Source: Pigmentiphaga sp.
GTDB taxonomy: Bacteria; Pseudomonadota; Gammaproteobacteria; Burkholderiales; Burkholderiaceae_B
NCBI RefSeq assembly: GCF_019689535.1
Contig: NZ_JADGHH010000004.1
Coordinates: forward strand, 1-42,304
Length of the DNA: 42,304 nucleotides
Reading direction: 5' to 3'
Positions 27,891 through 36,969 of this stretch are shown here, one piece after another. Every line of letters begins with the position of its first letter. Position 1 is the stretch's first letter. The notes under the pieces were generated by a model. It was not told where the DNA came from. It saw only the letters and a list, made by a program, of their open reading frames with translations, and ran no database searches. Both the position numbers and the translations under genes were made by a program.

Positions 27891-28955
27891 CTAGATGACG
27901 ATTTGCATGGCACGCCGGATGGTGCTGCCCAGCTTTTCGGCATAGCGCGGGTCGGTCGCGTAGCCGGCGCGCTGCAGCCCTTGCGCGAACTGCTCGGCAC
28001 TGCCCGCCGAACGCAGCACCTTGGCGTAGCGCGGATTGGAAGCCAGAAGGCGGGCGTAGTCTTCGAAAGCTTGCTCGTAGGAATCGTAGGCTCGGAATTC
28101 GGCCATCACCCGTTCGGCCGCTCCGTCGCGATACTCCGTGGTACGCGCACGCACCGTGCGCCCGCCCCAGCCCGTGGCCTTGATGCCGAACAGATTGCGA
28201 CTGGGCTCCCCGTTCGGACCGCGGATCTCGTGCCTTCCCCAGCCCGACTCGAGCGCCGCCTGCCCCAGGATGTAGGCGGCGGGAATGCCGGTGGCCGCCT
28301 CTGCACGCTTGGCCGCGGGCAGGAACCTGCCCAGGAACTCGGCCCGGACGTCTTCCGTGGAAGCCTGCGCGGCCAAGGCGGGAGCGGGCCTAGCCGGCGC
28401 TGCGGCCGCATAGGCAGCCTGCGCCCCGAACCTGCCGTTCTGGATGCGGCGCATCGGTGCGGCGGCCCCGGTCAACGCCGAAGCGTCGACGCCGCCTATC
28501 ATGCCGCTCGTCGCCGTCGTTGGCGTACCGACCGCGCGGCCGCGCGCCAGCTCCAGTGTCGACATGGACAAAGGCAGGCCGGTCCGGCGCAGGGACTCCG
28601 GGGAGACCGTCCGTCGGGTCAGTTGCTTCTCCAGCATGTCCGCCAGCCCCAGGCCGCTGCGCTCCGGCATGGTGCCCTGCTTGCCGGTCCCGGCCAGCGC
28701 CTGCGCCAGTTGCTGGTCGAGCATGCCGCGCCAGGTTTGCGAGGCGGGGCTGTTGAGCGCCTGCGCCAGTGCCCCATTGCCGGCCATGGACGTCTGGCGC
28801 ATTTGATTCAACAGCATCTGCGCAAACTGCGCCTCGAACTGGCGCGCCGCCTGGCGTACCGCACCGGATTGGTCGCGGCGCGCCTGCTGCTTGAGGCTTT
28901 CCAGCGAGCGTGCATCGACGGCCAGGCTTGCCGCGGCCCCTTCGAGCTTGCGCAT
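27891..28955 (-). CDS. flgJ: Flagellar rod assembly protein/muramidase FlgJ
   Basis: A 354-residue two-domain protein. The N-terminal rod-cap part (about residues 1-110) has VRQAARQFEAQFAQMLLNQMRQT. A low-complexity Ala/Pro linker follows (about 175-195). The C-terminal glucosaminidase domain (about 205-354) shows the catalytic-type Glu in GQAALESGWG and the NLFGIKA motif. It opens the peptidoglycan for the growing rod. It is exported by the flagellar system. Its ATG overlaps the flgI stop by one base, so translation is coupled. Confidence 0.96.
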   Translation of the reverse strand: MRKLEGAAASLAVDARSLESLKQQARRDQSGAVRQAARQFEAQFAQMLLNQMRQTSMAGNGALAQALNSPASQTWRGMLDQQLAQALAGTGKQGTMPERSGLGLADMLEKQLTRRTVSPESLRRTGLPLSMSTLELARGRAVGTPTTATSGMIGGVDASALTGAAAPMRRIQNGRFGAQAAYAAAAPARPAPALAAQASTEDVRAEFLGRFLPAAKRAEAATGIPAAYILGQAALESGWGRHEIRGPNGEPSRNLFGIKATGWGGRTVRARTTEYRDGAAERVMAEFRAYDSYEQAFEDYARLLASNPRYAKVLRSAGSAEQFAQGLQRAGYATDPRYAEKLGSTIRRAMQIVI

Positions 28956-30088
28956 CAGATGATCTCCAATTCGGCGGTCAACGCGCCGGCGGTCTTGAGG
29001 GCCTGGAGGATCGAAATCAGGTCTTGCGGCGTCGCCCCCAGCATGTTGAGCGCCTTGACCACGTCGGCCAGCTGTGCCCCGCCATCCAGGTGAACGATTT
29101 GCCCGCCCGCCTGCTTGACCTCGATGTCGGCTCGCTGCGTCACCACGGTCTGTCCGCCCGAGAATGGCGCAGGCTGGCTGATGACGGGCGTGGCGCTGAC
29201 CGAGACGCTCAGGTTGCCGTGCGCCACCGCCACGGGCGCAAGGCGCACGCTCTGGTTCATCACGACCGACCCCGTCCGCGCATTGATCACCACGCGCGCC
29301 GGCGCCCGGCTGCCTGCCACCTCGAGATTCTCGACCTGCGCCATGAATGCGACCCGCTCATCCGGCAGGGACGGCGCGCGCAGTTCGATGACGCGGCCGT
29401 CGAGCGCCGTGGCCGTGCCCGCGCCGAAGTTGCGGTTGATCGCATCCGCCATGGCACGCGCCGTGGAAAAATCGGCCGTCGTCAGCTCCAGGCGCAAGAC
29501 GCCGTCGTCGGAAAACGGCGTCGGCACTTCGCGCTCGACCGTTGCACCGGACGGAATGCGACCGGCGCTCAAATGATTGACCTGCGTCCGGCTGCCCGCC
29601 GCCGATGCGCCTGCGCCGCCTACCGAGACGCTGCCTTGGGCGATGGCATAGACCTGCCCGTCCAACCCTTTCAGGGGCGTCATCAGCAAGGTGCCGCCGC
29701 GCAGCGATTTCGCGTTGCCCATGGAGCTCACGGTGACGTCGAGCTGCTGGCCGGGCTGCGCAAACGGCGGCAGGGTCGCCGTGACCATGACCGCCGCCAC
29801 GTTCTTGAGCTGCAGGCGCGTGCCCGGCGGAACATTGATGCCCAGGTTGGACAGCATGGACATCAGCGACTGCGTGGTGAAAGGCGTCTGCGTCGTCTGG
29901 TCGCCCGTGCCGTCCAAGCCCACGACCAGCCCGTAGCCCACGAGCTGGTTGTTGCGCACGCCCTGTACGGTGGCGAGGTCTTTGACGCGTGCTGCTTGCG
30001 CCACGGGCGTGAACGGCAGCCATGCGCACGAGGCGAGCACCAGGAACCGGATGATGCAGAAACGGAAACGAAAACGGCAATCCATCAT
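28955..30088 (-). CDS. flgI: Flagellar P-ring protein FlgI
   Basis: A 377-residue P-ring protein, exported by Sec. A basic start ([26 protein letters not shown]) leads to a signal peptide ending near AQA. The mature part starts [31 protein letters not shown], diagnostic for FlgI. I start at the double ATG at 30088/30085, after the flgH stop at 30097 and following GGGG. A longer in-frame start at 30136 would overlap flgH by 40 bases. FlgI polymerises around the rod in the peptidoglycan layer. Confidence 0.96.
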   Translation of the reverse strand: MMDCRFRFRFCIIRFLVLASCAWLPFTPVAQAARVKDLATVQGVRNNQLVGYGLVVGLDGTGDQTTQTPFTTQSLMSMLSNLGINVPPGTRLQLKNVAAVMVTATLPPFAQPGQQLDVTVSSMGNAKSLRGGTLLMTPLKGLDGQVYAIAQGSVSVGGAGASAAGSRTQVNHLSAGRIPSGATVEREVPTPFSDDGVLRLELTTADFSTARAMADAINRNFGAGTATALDGRVIELRAPSLPDERVAFMAQVENLEVAGSRAPARVVINARTGSVVMNQSVRLAPVAVAHGNLSVSVSATPVISQPAPFSGGQTVVTQRADIEVKQAGGQIVHLDGGAQLADVVKALNMLGATPQDLISILQALKTAGALTAELEII

Positions 30089-30096
30089 CGCCCCAT

Positions 30097-30804
30097 TCAG
30101 AACGGCAGGAACGAGAAGAAGAAGCGCGACAGCCAACCCACGGTCTGGGCTTCACTGATGGCGCCCTGGCCGCGATACTCGATGCGCGCATCGGCAACCT
30201 GGGTGGAGCTGACGGAGTTCCCTCCGACGATGTGGGCCGGGTTGACCACGCCGGAGAAGCGCACGCGCTCGGTTTCGCGGTTGGTGCCGATCTGCTTTTC
30301 TCCCGCCACGCGCAGGTTGCCGTTGGGCAACACCTCGACCACCGTGACCGCGATCGTCCCGGACAAAATGTTAGAAGCGCCGGTCTCGCCGCGCGCATTG
30401 AACTTGTTGTCGCTTCCGCCTTCGAGGCCCAGCCCGCGCAGCGCACCGGCGCCGGGCAGGCGGTTGATGGTTGGCAATCCGACAGAGGTCGATGCCGTGC
30501 GCTGCGCAGAGGTGTTGTTGCGCTGGGTCGAATTGATGTGCTCTTCCAGGCGCACGACCAGGGTGTCGCCGACGTTGCGCGCCCGCACGTCTTCGAACAG
30601 CGGGCGGTACGTCGGCGCGGTGCTGAAGATGCCGCCCGTGGGGCGGCGATTGGCGTTGAAAACCACGGGGTCCACCGGCCGTGCCGTCGTCTGCTCGTCG
30701 ATGTCCACCTTGGGCGTGGAACAGGCGGCGAGCATGCATGCCGCAGCCAGGGCGGCGGCCCGCGCCGCCACGCGCGCGATCTTCACGCTGAATGCCTCGA
30801 TCAT
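30097..30804 (-). CDS. flgH: Flagellar L-ring lipoprotein FlgH
   Basis: A 235-residue outer-membrane lipoprotein. The signal sequence ends in the lipobox LAAC at about residue 28. The mature protein holds [32 protein letters not shown] and the conserved [10 protein letters not shown] and RFSGVVNP segments. It forms the bushing through the outer membrane around the rod. It sits 11 bases after flgG and eight before flgI. Confidence 0.97.
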   Translation of the reverse strand: MIEAFSVKIARVAARAAALAAACMLAACSTPKVDIDEQTTARPVDPVVFNANRRPTGGIFSTAPTYRPLFEDVRARNVGDTLVVRLEEHINSTQRNNTSAQRTASTSVGLPTINRLPGAGALRGLGLEGGSDNKFNARGETGASNILSGTIAVTVVEVLPNGNLRVAGEKQIGTNRETERVRFSGVVNPAHIVGGNSVSSTQVADARIEYRGQGAISEAQTVGWLSRFFFSFLPF

Positions 30805-30815
30805 GCGCCTGCGCC

Positions 30816-31598
30816 TCAGAGCTGCGAAATGCGCTGCAACATCTGGTCGGAGGTGGAGATCGCGCGCGAATTGATCTCGTAGGCGCGCTGGGTCTGGATC
30901 ATGCCCACCAGCTCCTCGACCACGTTGACGTTGGAAGCCTCGACGTACCCCTGGTTGATCAGGCCCGCGCCGTTGGTGCCCGGCACGTTCACGACCGGAA
31001 CACCCGAGGCCGCGGTTTCCGTGAACAGGTTCTGGCCCATGGGCTGCAGGCCGGCCGGATTGATGAAGGTGGCCAACTGCAATTGGCCGAGCTGCACGGG
31101 CTGGGTCTGGCCAGGCAGGGTCGCGGTCACGACGCCGTCCTGGCCGATGGCGACCTCCTTCACGCCCTCTGGCACGACGATGCCCGGATCAATCACCAGG
31201 CCGTTGTTGGTGACAAGCTGGCCCTGGCTGTCGATCTGGAAACTGCCGTCGCGCGTATAGGCCAGCGTGCCGTCTGGCAGTTGGACCTGGAAGAAGCCGG
31301 CGCCGTTGATGGCCAAGTCGAAGCTGCTGTCGGTCTGCTGCAGCGCACCCTGCGAATAATTGCGCACCGTCGCGACCGGCCGTGAACCCGTGCCCAGCGT
31401 CAGGCCCGCGGGTACCTGGTTCTGCTGCGTCGTCTGCGTGCCCGCCGGCCGCATGGTCTGGTAGAGGAGGTCCTCGAACACCGCGCGCGAGCGCTTGTAG
31501 CCGTTGGTGCTCACGTTGGCCAGGTTGTTCGAGATCACGTCTAGCTGAGTCTGCTGCGCATCCAGGCCGGTCTTGGCGATCCAGAGCGAACGCATCAT
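30816..31598 (-). CDS. flgG: Flagellar distal rod protein FlgG
   Basis: A 260-residue distal-rod protein. The start [50 protein letters not shown] and the end [25 protein letters not shown] are typical of the family. There is no signal peptide; export is by the flagellar gate. The 81-base gap to flgF is longer than its neighbours' gaps but contains no promoter I can defend. Confidence 0.97.
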   Translation of the reverse strand: MMRSLWIAKTGLDAQQTQLDVISNNLANVSTNGYKRSRAVFEDLLYQTMRPAGTQTTQQNQVPAGLTLGTGSRPVATVRNYSQGALQQTDSSFDLAINGAGFFQVQLPDGTLAYTRDGSFQIDSQGQLVTNNGLVIDPGIVVPEGVKEVAIGQDGVVTATLPGQTQPVQLGQLQLATFINPAGLQPMGQNLFTETAASGVPVVNVPGTNGAGLINQGYVEASNVNVVEELVGMIQTQRAYEINSRAISTSDQMLQRISQL

Positions 31599-31679
31599 GA
31601 TGCTTGTCCTTTATCGCGGCGCTTGCCGCACTGCTACCTACTTCCGAATGTCTAGAAAAACGTTGCCCGCCCAGAGCCG

Positions 31680-32423
31680 CTAGCTCATGGAGAGGATTTG
31701 CGTGGCCGCGCGCTGATTCTGCTCGCTGTTCTGCATGAGCTGCACCTGCATGTCGTAGTGCCGCGCGGCGGCGATCATCTCGACCAGCGTGCCCACGGCG
31801 TTCACGTTGCTGCCCTCGAGCATGCCACCGGCTACCCTCACCTCCTCGGCATGCGGCGCGACGCCGCCGTCCCTCAGCCGGAACAAGCCGTCGGGGCTAC
31901 GCTCGAGCGCGGCGGCAGGCGGGTTGACCAGCTTGAGATTGCCGACCTGCGCCGCCATCACGCGGTCCACCTCGGGCACGGTGGAGATCGAGCCGTCGGT
32001 ATTGACCTGCACCTTCGCGTCGGGCGGGATCATGATGAACTCGCCATTGGGATCCAGCACCGGGCGCCCCGCGGCATCCACCAGCATGCCGTCGGGCGTG
32101 GTCTGGAAGCTGCCGGCCCGGGTGTACGCCTCGCCGCCGTCTGCCGTGCGGACCGCGAACCAGCCGTCGCCCTGCACCGCCACGTCGAGTTCGCGCCCGG
32201 TTGCCATCATCGCGCCGGGCGACATGTCGGCGCCCGGCGTGGACTCCACGGCGTAGGCGCGCGTGCGCAGGCCGGGCCCGCCCACCACGGGCGCAGTGCG
32301 CTGCGCCGCGATCTCCGCACGGAAACCGGGAGTCAGCGCGTTCGAGAGGTTGTTGGTCTGAACGTCCTGCCGCCGCATCAGTTCGCGCGCGCCGGTCGCC
32401 GCGATGTAGAGGGCTCTGTCCAT
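31680..32423 (-). CDS. flgF: Flagellar proximal rod protein FlgF
   Basis: A 247-residue rod protein. MDRALYIAATGARELMRRQDVQTNNLSNALTPGFRAE and the C-terminal SNVNAVGTLVEMIAAARHYDMQVQLM are the FlgF forms of the rod/hook motifs. The central part has the TGRELDVAVQGDGWFAVRTADG segment. It builds the proximal rod with FlgB and FlgC. It lies 16 bases after flgE. Confidence 0.96.
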   Translation of the reverse strand: MDRALYIAATGARELMRRQDVQTNNLSNALTPGFRAEIAAQRTAPVVGGPGLRTRAYAVESTPGADMSPGAMMATGRELDVAVQGDGWFAVRTADGGEAYTRAGSFQTTPDGMLVDAAGRPVLDPNGEFIMIPPDAKVQVNTDGSISTVPEVDRVMAAQVGNLKLVNPPAAALERSPDGLFRLRDGGVAPHAEEVRVAGGMLEGSNVNAVGTLVEMIAAARHYDMQVQLMQNSEQNQRAATQILSMS

Positions 32424-32439
32424 GATCGCTCGCTATCCG

Positions 32440-33699
32440 TCAGCGCATGTTGACCAGGGTCTGCATCACCGAGTCCTGGGTCTTGATGGACTGGGCGTTT
32501 GCCTGGTAGACGCGTTGGGCGGTGATCATGTTGACCAGTTCGGCCGTCAGGTCGACGTTGGCGTCTTCGAGCGCGCCCGACACGACCGTGCCGAAGTTGC
32601 TCGACCCCGGCACGCCCAGGCGCGGCGTGCCCGAGAGCATGGTCTCGAGGAAGTTGTTGCCGCCGGCGGGCACCAGCCCCTGGGGGTTGACGAAAGACAC
32701 CAGCACGATCTGCCCTTGCGCGCGCGACTGCTGGTTCGAGTAATTGGCCTTGAGCACGCCATTCTCGTCGATCGTGAAGCTGGTCAGGCGCCCCGAGGTA
32801 TAGCCGTTCTGGCGCTGCAGCTCGTTGCTGAATGCCTGGCCAGTCTGGGAGGTGGCCACCAGGTTGTATTCGAACTCTAGGTCAGTGGCGCCGGTGCCGA
32901 GGGTCGCCCCGTCCACGCGGACGTTGAACACGCCGCGGCCATCGGTCTTGTCCAGGTCGATCTTGCCAGCCGCGTCGAAGAACAAGGTATGGACGCCGGG
33001 CAGGGAGGGGTCATCCGGATCGGGCGTGGTCGTGCCATTGAGCGCCGTGTAGACGTCCCATTCGCCCGGCCCGCGCTTCACGTAGAACGTAGACAGCGTA
33101 TGGGTGTTGCCCAGGGAATCGTAGATCGCAATGGAAGTGGCGTGGGTGTAGGTAGTCGAATCGTTCGGGTCGAACGGCGTGGTGGCCCGGTCGATGACCG
33201 GTGAACGCGAATCGAGGACCGCCCCCTGTACGACCTCGGTCGTGCCCCGCGCCTCGATGGAGCTGACCGTCAGCCGCAGCGGCTGGGGCGCCGCGGCGTT
33301 GATGTTGCCGTTTTCGTCAGCCGCGTAGCCGGTCAGGCGCAGCCCGTTGGCATTGACGAGATAACCGTTCGCATCCAAGTGGAACTGGCCATTGCGCGAA
33401 TAGACGATGCTCCCGTTGTTGTCCATCCGGAAAAAGCCTTCGCCGGAGATCGCGACGTCGAACGGATTGGAGGTGACCGAGATCGCGCCCTGCGTGAAGA
33501 TCTGCGAGACGGCGTTGAGCTTGGTGCCTATGCCTATGTTGTTGGAGAAAGTCCCCATCACCGTGGACGCGTACACGTCGGCGAACTCCGCGCGCGACGC
33601 CTTGAAACCCACGGTATTGGCGTTGGCGACGTTGTTGCCGATCACGTCGAGATTTTTGCTGGCGGCATTCAGGCCGCTCAGTGCCTGCTGGAAACTCAT
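32440..33699 (-). CDS. flgE: Flagellar hook protein FlgE
   Basis: A 419-residue hook subunit. The N-terminus MSFQQALSGLNAASKNLDVIGNNVANANTVGFKASRAEFADVYAS and the C-terminus NVDLTAELVNMITAQRVYQANAQSIKTQDSVMQTLVNMR are diagnostic. The middle contains the surface domains (DSLGNTHTLSTFYVKRGPGEWDVY). About 120 copies form the universal joint between rod and filament. It lies 59 bases after flgD, whose product caps the growing hook. Confidence 0.98.
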   Translation of the reverse strand: MSFQQALSGLNAASKNLDVIGNNVANANTVGFKASRAEFADVYASTVMGTFSNNIGIGTKLNAVSQIFTQGAISVTSNPFDVAISGEGFFRMDNNGSIVYSRNGQFHLDANGYLVNANGLRLTGYAADENGNINAAAPQPLRLTVSSIEARGTTEVVQGAVLDSRSPVIDRATTPFDPNDSTTYTHATSIAIYDSLGNTHTLSTFYVKRGPGEWDVYTALNGTTTPDPDDPSLPGVHTLFFDAAGKIDLDKTDGRGVFNVRVDGATLGTGATDLEFEYNLVATSQTGQAFSNELQRQNGYTSGRLTSFTIDENGVLKANYSNQQSRAQGQIVLVSFVNPQGLVPAGGNNFLETMLSGTPRLGVPGSSNFGTVVSGALEDANVDLTAELVNMITAQRVYQANAQSIKTQDSVMQTLVNMR

Positions 33700-33758
33700 G
33701 ACGGGTTCCTTGCTGTGTGATGCTGTATCCGGAAAATGAAGCGTGGGCGGTCGCGCCG

Positions 33759-34415
33759 CTACCAGACCTGGTAGACGTCCGACAGGTTGACGACGTTGCC
33801 CTTGGCGTCGACGACGGTGGTGGCGCCCGCCGAGGGGCGCACCGAGGTGATCTCGGACACAGTGAGCGGCGGCGCCGCGCCGACCTGCGCGCCTTCGCCC
33901 ACCTGGACCTCGAACTTGTATTCCCCGTCGGGCAGCGTATTGCCCTTGCCGTCCTTGCCGTCCCAGGTGAACCGGTGCACGCCTGCGTCGACTTTGTCCA
34001 GGCTGCGACGCGCGACCTCGACGCCATCGGCGTTCTTGATGACGAGCTCGGCTTTCTCCACCGGAATGCTGAGCACGTAGCCACCCTCGGCCTTGCCGTC
34101 CGCGAGGGTGAGGTCATCGCCCGAGAGCATGACCTTGCGCCCAATGAGCGTAGCGGCCTGCGTGGCCTGGAGGCTGCCCAGGCTGTAGCCCAGCCACTGC
34201 ATGGTGGTATTGAGCTGGCTGATGCCGGAGACGGTGCTGATCTGCGCGAGCTGCGAGGTCAGTTCGGCGTTGTCCAGCGGATTGAGCGGGTCCTGATTGC
34301 GCATCTGCGCAGTCAGCATGGTGAGGAAGCGGTTCGACAGCTCTTCGGCGGACGTTGCGCTGAGCGAATTGCCGGATGTGGCGAGGTTGCTGCCGGTAAT
34401 GCTGGATACGGCCAT
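33759..34415 (-). CDS. flgD: Flagellar hook-capping protein FlgD
   Basis: A 218-residue hook scaffold. The conserved N-terminal motif NRFLTMLTAQMRNQDPLNPLDNAELTSQLAQISTVSGI is unmistakable. A C-terminal FlgD Ig-like/Tudor part (YKFEVQVGEGAQVGAA) follows. FlgD caps the hook during assembly and is then replaced by FlgK. It lies nine bases after flgC. Confidence 0.97.
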   Translation of the reverse strand: MAVSSITGSNLATSGNSLSATSAEELSNRFLTMLTAQMRNQDPLNPLDNAELTSQLAQISTVSGISQLNTTMQWLGYSLGSLQATQAATLIGRKVMLSGDDLTLADGKAEGGYVLSIPVEKAELVIKNADGVEVARRSLDKVDAGVHRFTWDGKDGKGNTLPDGEYKFEVQVGEGAQVGAAPPLTVSEITSVRPSAGATTVVDAKGNVVNLSDVYQVW

Positions 34416-34424
34416 GGCGATTCC

Positions 34425-34835
34425 TTAACTGCCGAGGGTCAGGGTTTTCTGCATCAAGGTCTTCGCCGTGTTCATGACCTCGACGTTGGTTTGATAGGCG
34501 CGCGAGGCGGCGATCATGTCCACCATCTCGTCCACGACCTCCACGTTGGGCATGCTGACGTAGCCTTCTGCATCAGCCATGGGGTGCCGGGGGTCATAGA
34601 TGCGCTTGGGAGGCGACGGGTCGGTCACGACCTCGCGCACGCGCACGCCCCTGGCGCCGTCCGTGCCACCCGGGACGAGGTAAGACTCGAATACGACCTT
34701 GCGGGCGCGGTACACCTCGCCATCGGGGCCGCTCACGCTTTCGGCATTGGCCAGGTTGCTCGCCACGGCGTTCAGGCGCTGGCTGTTGGCGACGAGCGCC
34801 GTGCCGGCGATCTCGAAAACTTTGTTCATGGACAT
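34425..34835 (-). CDS. flgC: Flagellar rod protein FlgC
   Basis: A 136-residue proximal rod protein. The N-terminal FEIAGTALVANSQRLNAVASNLANAESV and C-terminal MPNVEVVDEMVDMIAASRAYQTNVEVMNTAKTLMQKTL are the family marks. The start could be Met1 or Met3. It lies 22 bases after flgB. Confidence 0.97.
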   Translation of the reverse strand: MSMNKVFEIAGTALVANSQRLNAVASNLANAESVSGPDGEVYRARKVVFESYLVPGGTDGARGVRVREVVTDPSPPKRIYDPRHPMADAEGYVSMPNVEVVDEMVDMIAASRAYQTNVEVMNTAKTLMQKTLTLGS

Positions 34836-34857
34836 GTTGCGACAGCCTCGCTCGATC

Positions 34858-35277
34858 TCAATTGTTCTGGATGGCGCGCTGGAGGGTCTGGATCTGCCCG
34901 TTCAGCATGCGCAGCGCCGCGTCATAGCGCAGCGCGTTGTCGGCGAAACGCGTACGCTCCAGGTCGGGATCGACGGTGTTGCCGTCGATGGATGCCTGGG
35001 CGGGCGTGCGGTATTGGAGCGCCACGGGCAAGCCGGCGCTGGCCTCGCCCCGAAGGTGGCGGGCGTTGGTCGTGGCCATGCGCAAGGGCGCGAGCGAAGC
35101 GTCCGGCTCGGGCGTGCCGGTCGCCGCGCGCAGCGCAGCGCCGAAATCGAAATCCCGCGCCTTGTAATTGGGCGTCTCGGCATTGGCCAGGTTGGACGCC
35201 AAAACCTCCTGGCGCTGGGCGCGCAGCGTCAGGGCTTGCGCGTTGAACATCAGTTCTTCGCCGATGCGGCTGATCAC
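34858..35277 (-). CDS. flgB: Flagellar rod protein FlgB
   Basis: A 139-residue proximal rod protein. The segment LRAQRQEVLASNLANAETPNYKARDFDF is diagnostic. The start is a GTG at 35277: AGGAGGT lies just upstream and the first residues (ISRIGEELMF) align with the family. An ATG two bases earlier in another frame runs at once into a stop. This is the first gene of the flgBCDEFGHIJ run. The 185-base region between it and the divergent flgA should hold the class II promoters, but I could not define them. Confidence 0.95.
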   Translation of the reverse strand: MISRIGEELMFNAQALTLRAQRQEVLASNLANAETPNYKARDFDFGAALRAATGTPEPDASLAPLRMATTNARHLRGEASAGLPVALQYRTPAQASIDGNTVDPDLERTRFADNALRYDAALRMLNGQIQTLQRAIQNN

Positions 35278-35462
35278 ATGACCTCCTGTACACGCGTGAG
35301 GCGGTAAAGCCTTTCGCAGGTCTGGCCATTATTCGCGTTCCCCGTCACGGGGAAAGCGGGAGTAAGCCACCTTTTCCGTTCTTGTTTTTCCCTTCCTTCC
35401 CGTCCACGCGCGCTAGAGTTTTCCTCCACCGCCCCTTTGCTTAGGAAAAAGGCTGCCATTCC

Positions 35463-36170
35463 ATGAAACGCTCCGGCTGCGCCGCGGCCCTCGCCCTCGT
35501 CCTGACCTCGATCGGCGCCTCGCCGGCGTGGGCTGAACCGGGCACTGCGCCCGAGCTCATCGAACGGGGACGCAAGCTGCTCGAAGCGCGTGCCGCCTCC
35601 GCCGCCGGCGCCCTGGGCGGGCGCATCGACATCCAGATATCCGGACAGGCGGCCGAACGGCTTGCCCAAGCGCCGTGCTCACCCCAGGTCTTCCTCCCGC
35701 CCGGCGGCCGGCCCCTGGGCAAGACCGCCATTGGCATGCGCTGCGCGCAACAACCCTGGCAAGTGCGCATTCCCGCCGAAGTCTCGGTATACGTACCGGT
35801 ACCGGTTCCCAACCGGCCGCTGCCCGCGGGCACCGTCTTGCGCGAAAACGACTGGTCACTCGCGGAAGTGAACATCGCCGCCTGGCCGCGCGGCGTGATG
35901 ACCGACCCGCTTCAACTGGAAGGCGCGACGACGACCCGCCCCCTCAAGGCAGGCGAGCCCATTCCGCCCGCGGCCCTGCAGTCGCGCTCGCAGCTCGGGC
36001 CTGGCGACCCGGTGCAGGTCGTGCTGAGCGGGGTCGGGTTCACCATCAAGGCTTCCGGCAAAATGCTCCATGCCGCCCGGCCCGGCCAGCCTGCCCGGGT
36101 CCAGCTCGACACCGGGCGCACGGTAGCAGGCATCCTGCGGGAAGACCGCGAGATCGAGGTCAATCTCTAA
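35463..36170 (+). CDS. flgA: Flagellar P-ring assembly chaperone FlgA
   Basis: A 235-residue periplasmic chaperone. A signal peptide (MKRSGCAAALALVLTSIGASPAWA) is followed by two SAF-like domains. Motifs include VPNRPLPAGTVLRENDWSLAEVNI, TTTRPLKAGEPIPPAALQ, and the C-terminal VQVVLSGVGFTIKASGKMLHAARPGQPARVQLDTGRTVAGIL. It helps FlgI subunits form the P ring. It is divergent from flgB and upstream of flgM, which has its own sigma-28 promoter. Confidence 0.94.
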   Translation: MKRSGCAAALALVLTSIGASPAWAEPGTAPELIERGRKLLEARAASAAGALGGRIDIQISGQAAERLAQAPCSPQVFLPPGGRPLGKTAIGMRCAQQPWQVRIPAEVSVYVPVPVPNRPLPAGTVLRENDWSLAEVNIAAWPRGVMTDPLQLEGATTTRPLKAGEPIPPAALQSRSQLGPGDPVQVVLSGVGFTIKASGKMLHAARPGQPARVQLDTGRTVAGILREDREIEVNL

Positions 36171-36226
36171 CCCCATCCCGCTTACATTCTGTTGCGTCCG
36201 CCTTCGGTGCCGCACGGCCCCGGTGC

Positions 36227-36254
36227 TAAAGTTTTCCCCCGAATGCGCCGATAA
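36227..36254 (+). promoter_or_regulatory. Sigma-28 (FliA) promoter of flgM
   Basis: TAAAGTTT at 36227-36234 and GCCGATAA at 36247-36254 are both eight-of-eight matches to the FliA consensus. The spacer is 12 bases instead of 11. It lies about 60 bases before the FlgM start. It would make FlgM, the inhibitor of FliA, part of the FliA regulon, a known feedback design in flagellated bacteria. Confidence 0.85.
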
Positions 36255-36313
36255 GGGCTTATCGCCCAAGACAGGTGCGCCTGTCTGCAACGGCAACCGG
36301 ATGGAACATCATC

Positions 36314-36604
36314 GTGAAGATCACCCCTAAGGGTCCCGAATCGGTCAAGGTTTCGCGCCCTGCTGCGGCCGCGGAAGCCCGTCACGCCGTGCCCGCCCAG
36401 CCCGCGGCCTCCGGCCCGGCGGAATCCCTGGTCCAGCTCTCGCAGCTGGCCACCGGCCAGCCCGGCGCGGGTGAAGTCCCTTTCAATGCGGAGCAGGTCG
36501 AACGCATCAAGCAGGCCATACGCAACGGCGAATTCACCGTCAACGCCGAAGCCGTGGCCGACCGCCTCTTGGAAATCGAACGCGCCCTCGCACACAAGGC
36601 ATGA
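36314..36604 (+). CDS. flgM: Anti-sigma-28 factor FlgM
   Basis: A 96-residue small protein that binds FliA until the hook is complete and is then exported. The disordered N-terminal half and the C-terminal sigma-binding helices (FNAEQVERIKQAIRNGEFTVNAEAVADRLLEIERAL) match the family. The start is the GTG at 36314 (V/M-K-I-T-P), because MKIT-like starts are the norm; an earlier in-frame GTG at 36275 adds unrelated residues. Its stop overlaps the flgN start (ATGA). Confidence 0.93.
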   Translation: MKITPKGPESVKVSRPAAAAEARHAVPAQPAASGPAESLVQLSQLATGQPGAGEVPFNAEQVERIKQAIRNGEFTVNAEAVADRLLEIERALAHKA

Positions 36605-36957
36605 GGCTCGAGGAATTCTCCGCCGTCGTGGACCGCTGCGCCTTTGCCGCCCAGGCGCTGAGCGAGGCCGTCACGGGCCGCGACACGAACCGCATCGACC
36701 AAGCCACCCAGGCCTTGAGCCTACGAATACTGGAGGTGCAGCGCGCCCTCCCCCATGCCCTTCCCTCCCTGCAGGCTGCGGAGCCCCACGTGCGCGAGGG
36801 CTGGCAGGCGCGGCTCGCGGCCATCCTTGAACCGATCAAGATCGCAGCGGAGCTCTCCACCCTCAACACCGCCGCCGCCTCGGCGCGGCTGGCCGCCCTG
36901 GCCCAGCTCAGCGGTGCCGAGCTTTCCTATTCGAGCAGCGGCCAGCTCTCCCGCTAG
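36601..36957 (+). CDS. flgN: Flagellar export chaperone FlgN
   Basis: A 118-residue helical protein that keeps FlgK and FlgL soluble and brings them to the export gate. Sequence conservation is low in this family, and the call rests on length, helical make-up and position directly after flgM with a four-base overlap. It is convergent with fliA; the two stop codons lie in the arms of a small inverted repeat (36952-36957 and 36970-36975). Confidence 0.85.
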   Translation: MRLEEFSAVVDRCAFAAQALSEAVTGRDTNRIDQATQALSLRILEVQRALPHALPSLQAAEPHVREGWQARLAAILEPIKIAAELSTLNTAAASARLAALAQLSGAELSYSSSGQLSR

Positions 36958-36969
36958 GCTTGGGCACGG

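Noticed and set aside
35320-35350. AACGCGAATAATGG and a facing CTTTACCGCC as an FlhDC site for flgB
   Set aside because: Only partial likeness to the consensus and the two halves do not match each other well.
35412-35445. TAGAGTTTTCC upstream of flgA as a sigma-28 promoter
   Set aside because: The -35 half resembles TAAAGTTT, but nothing like GCCGATAA follows at the right distance.
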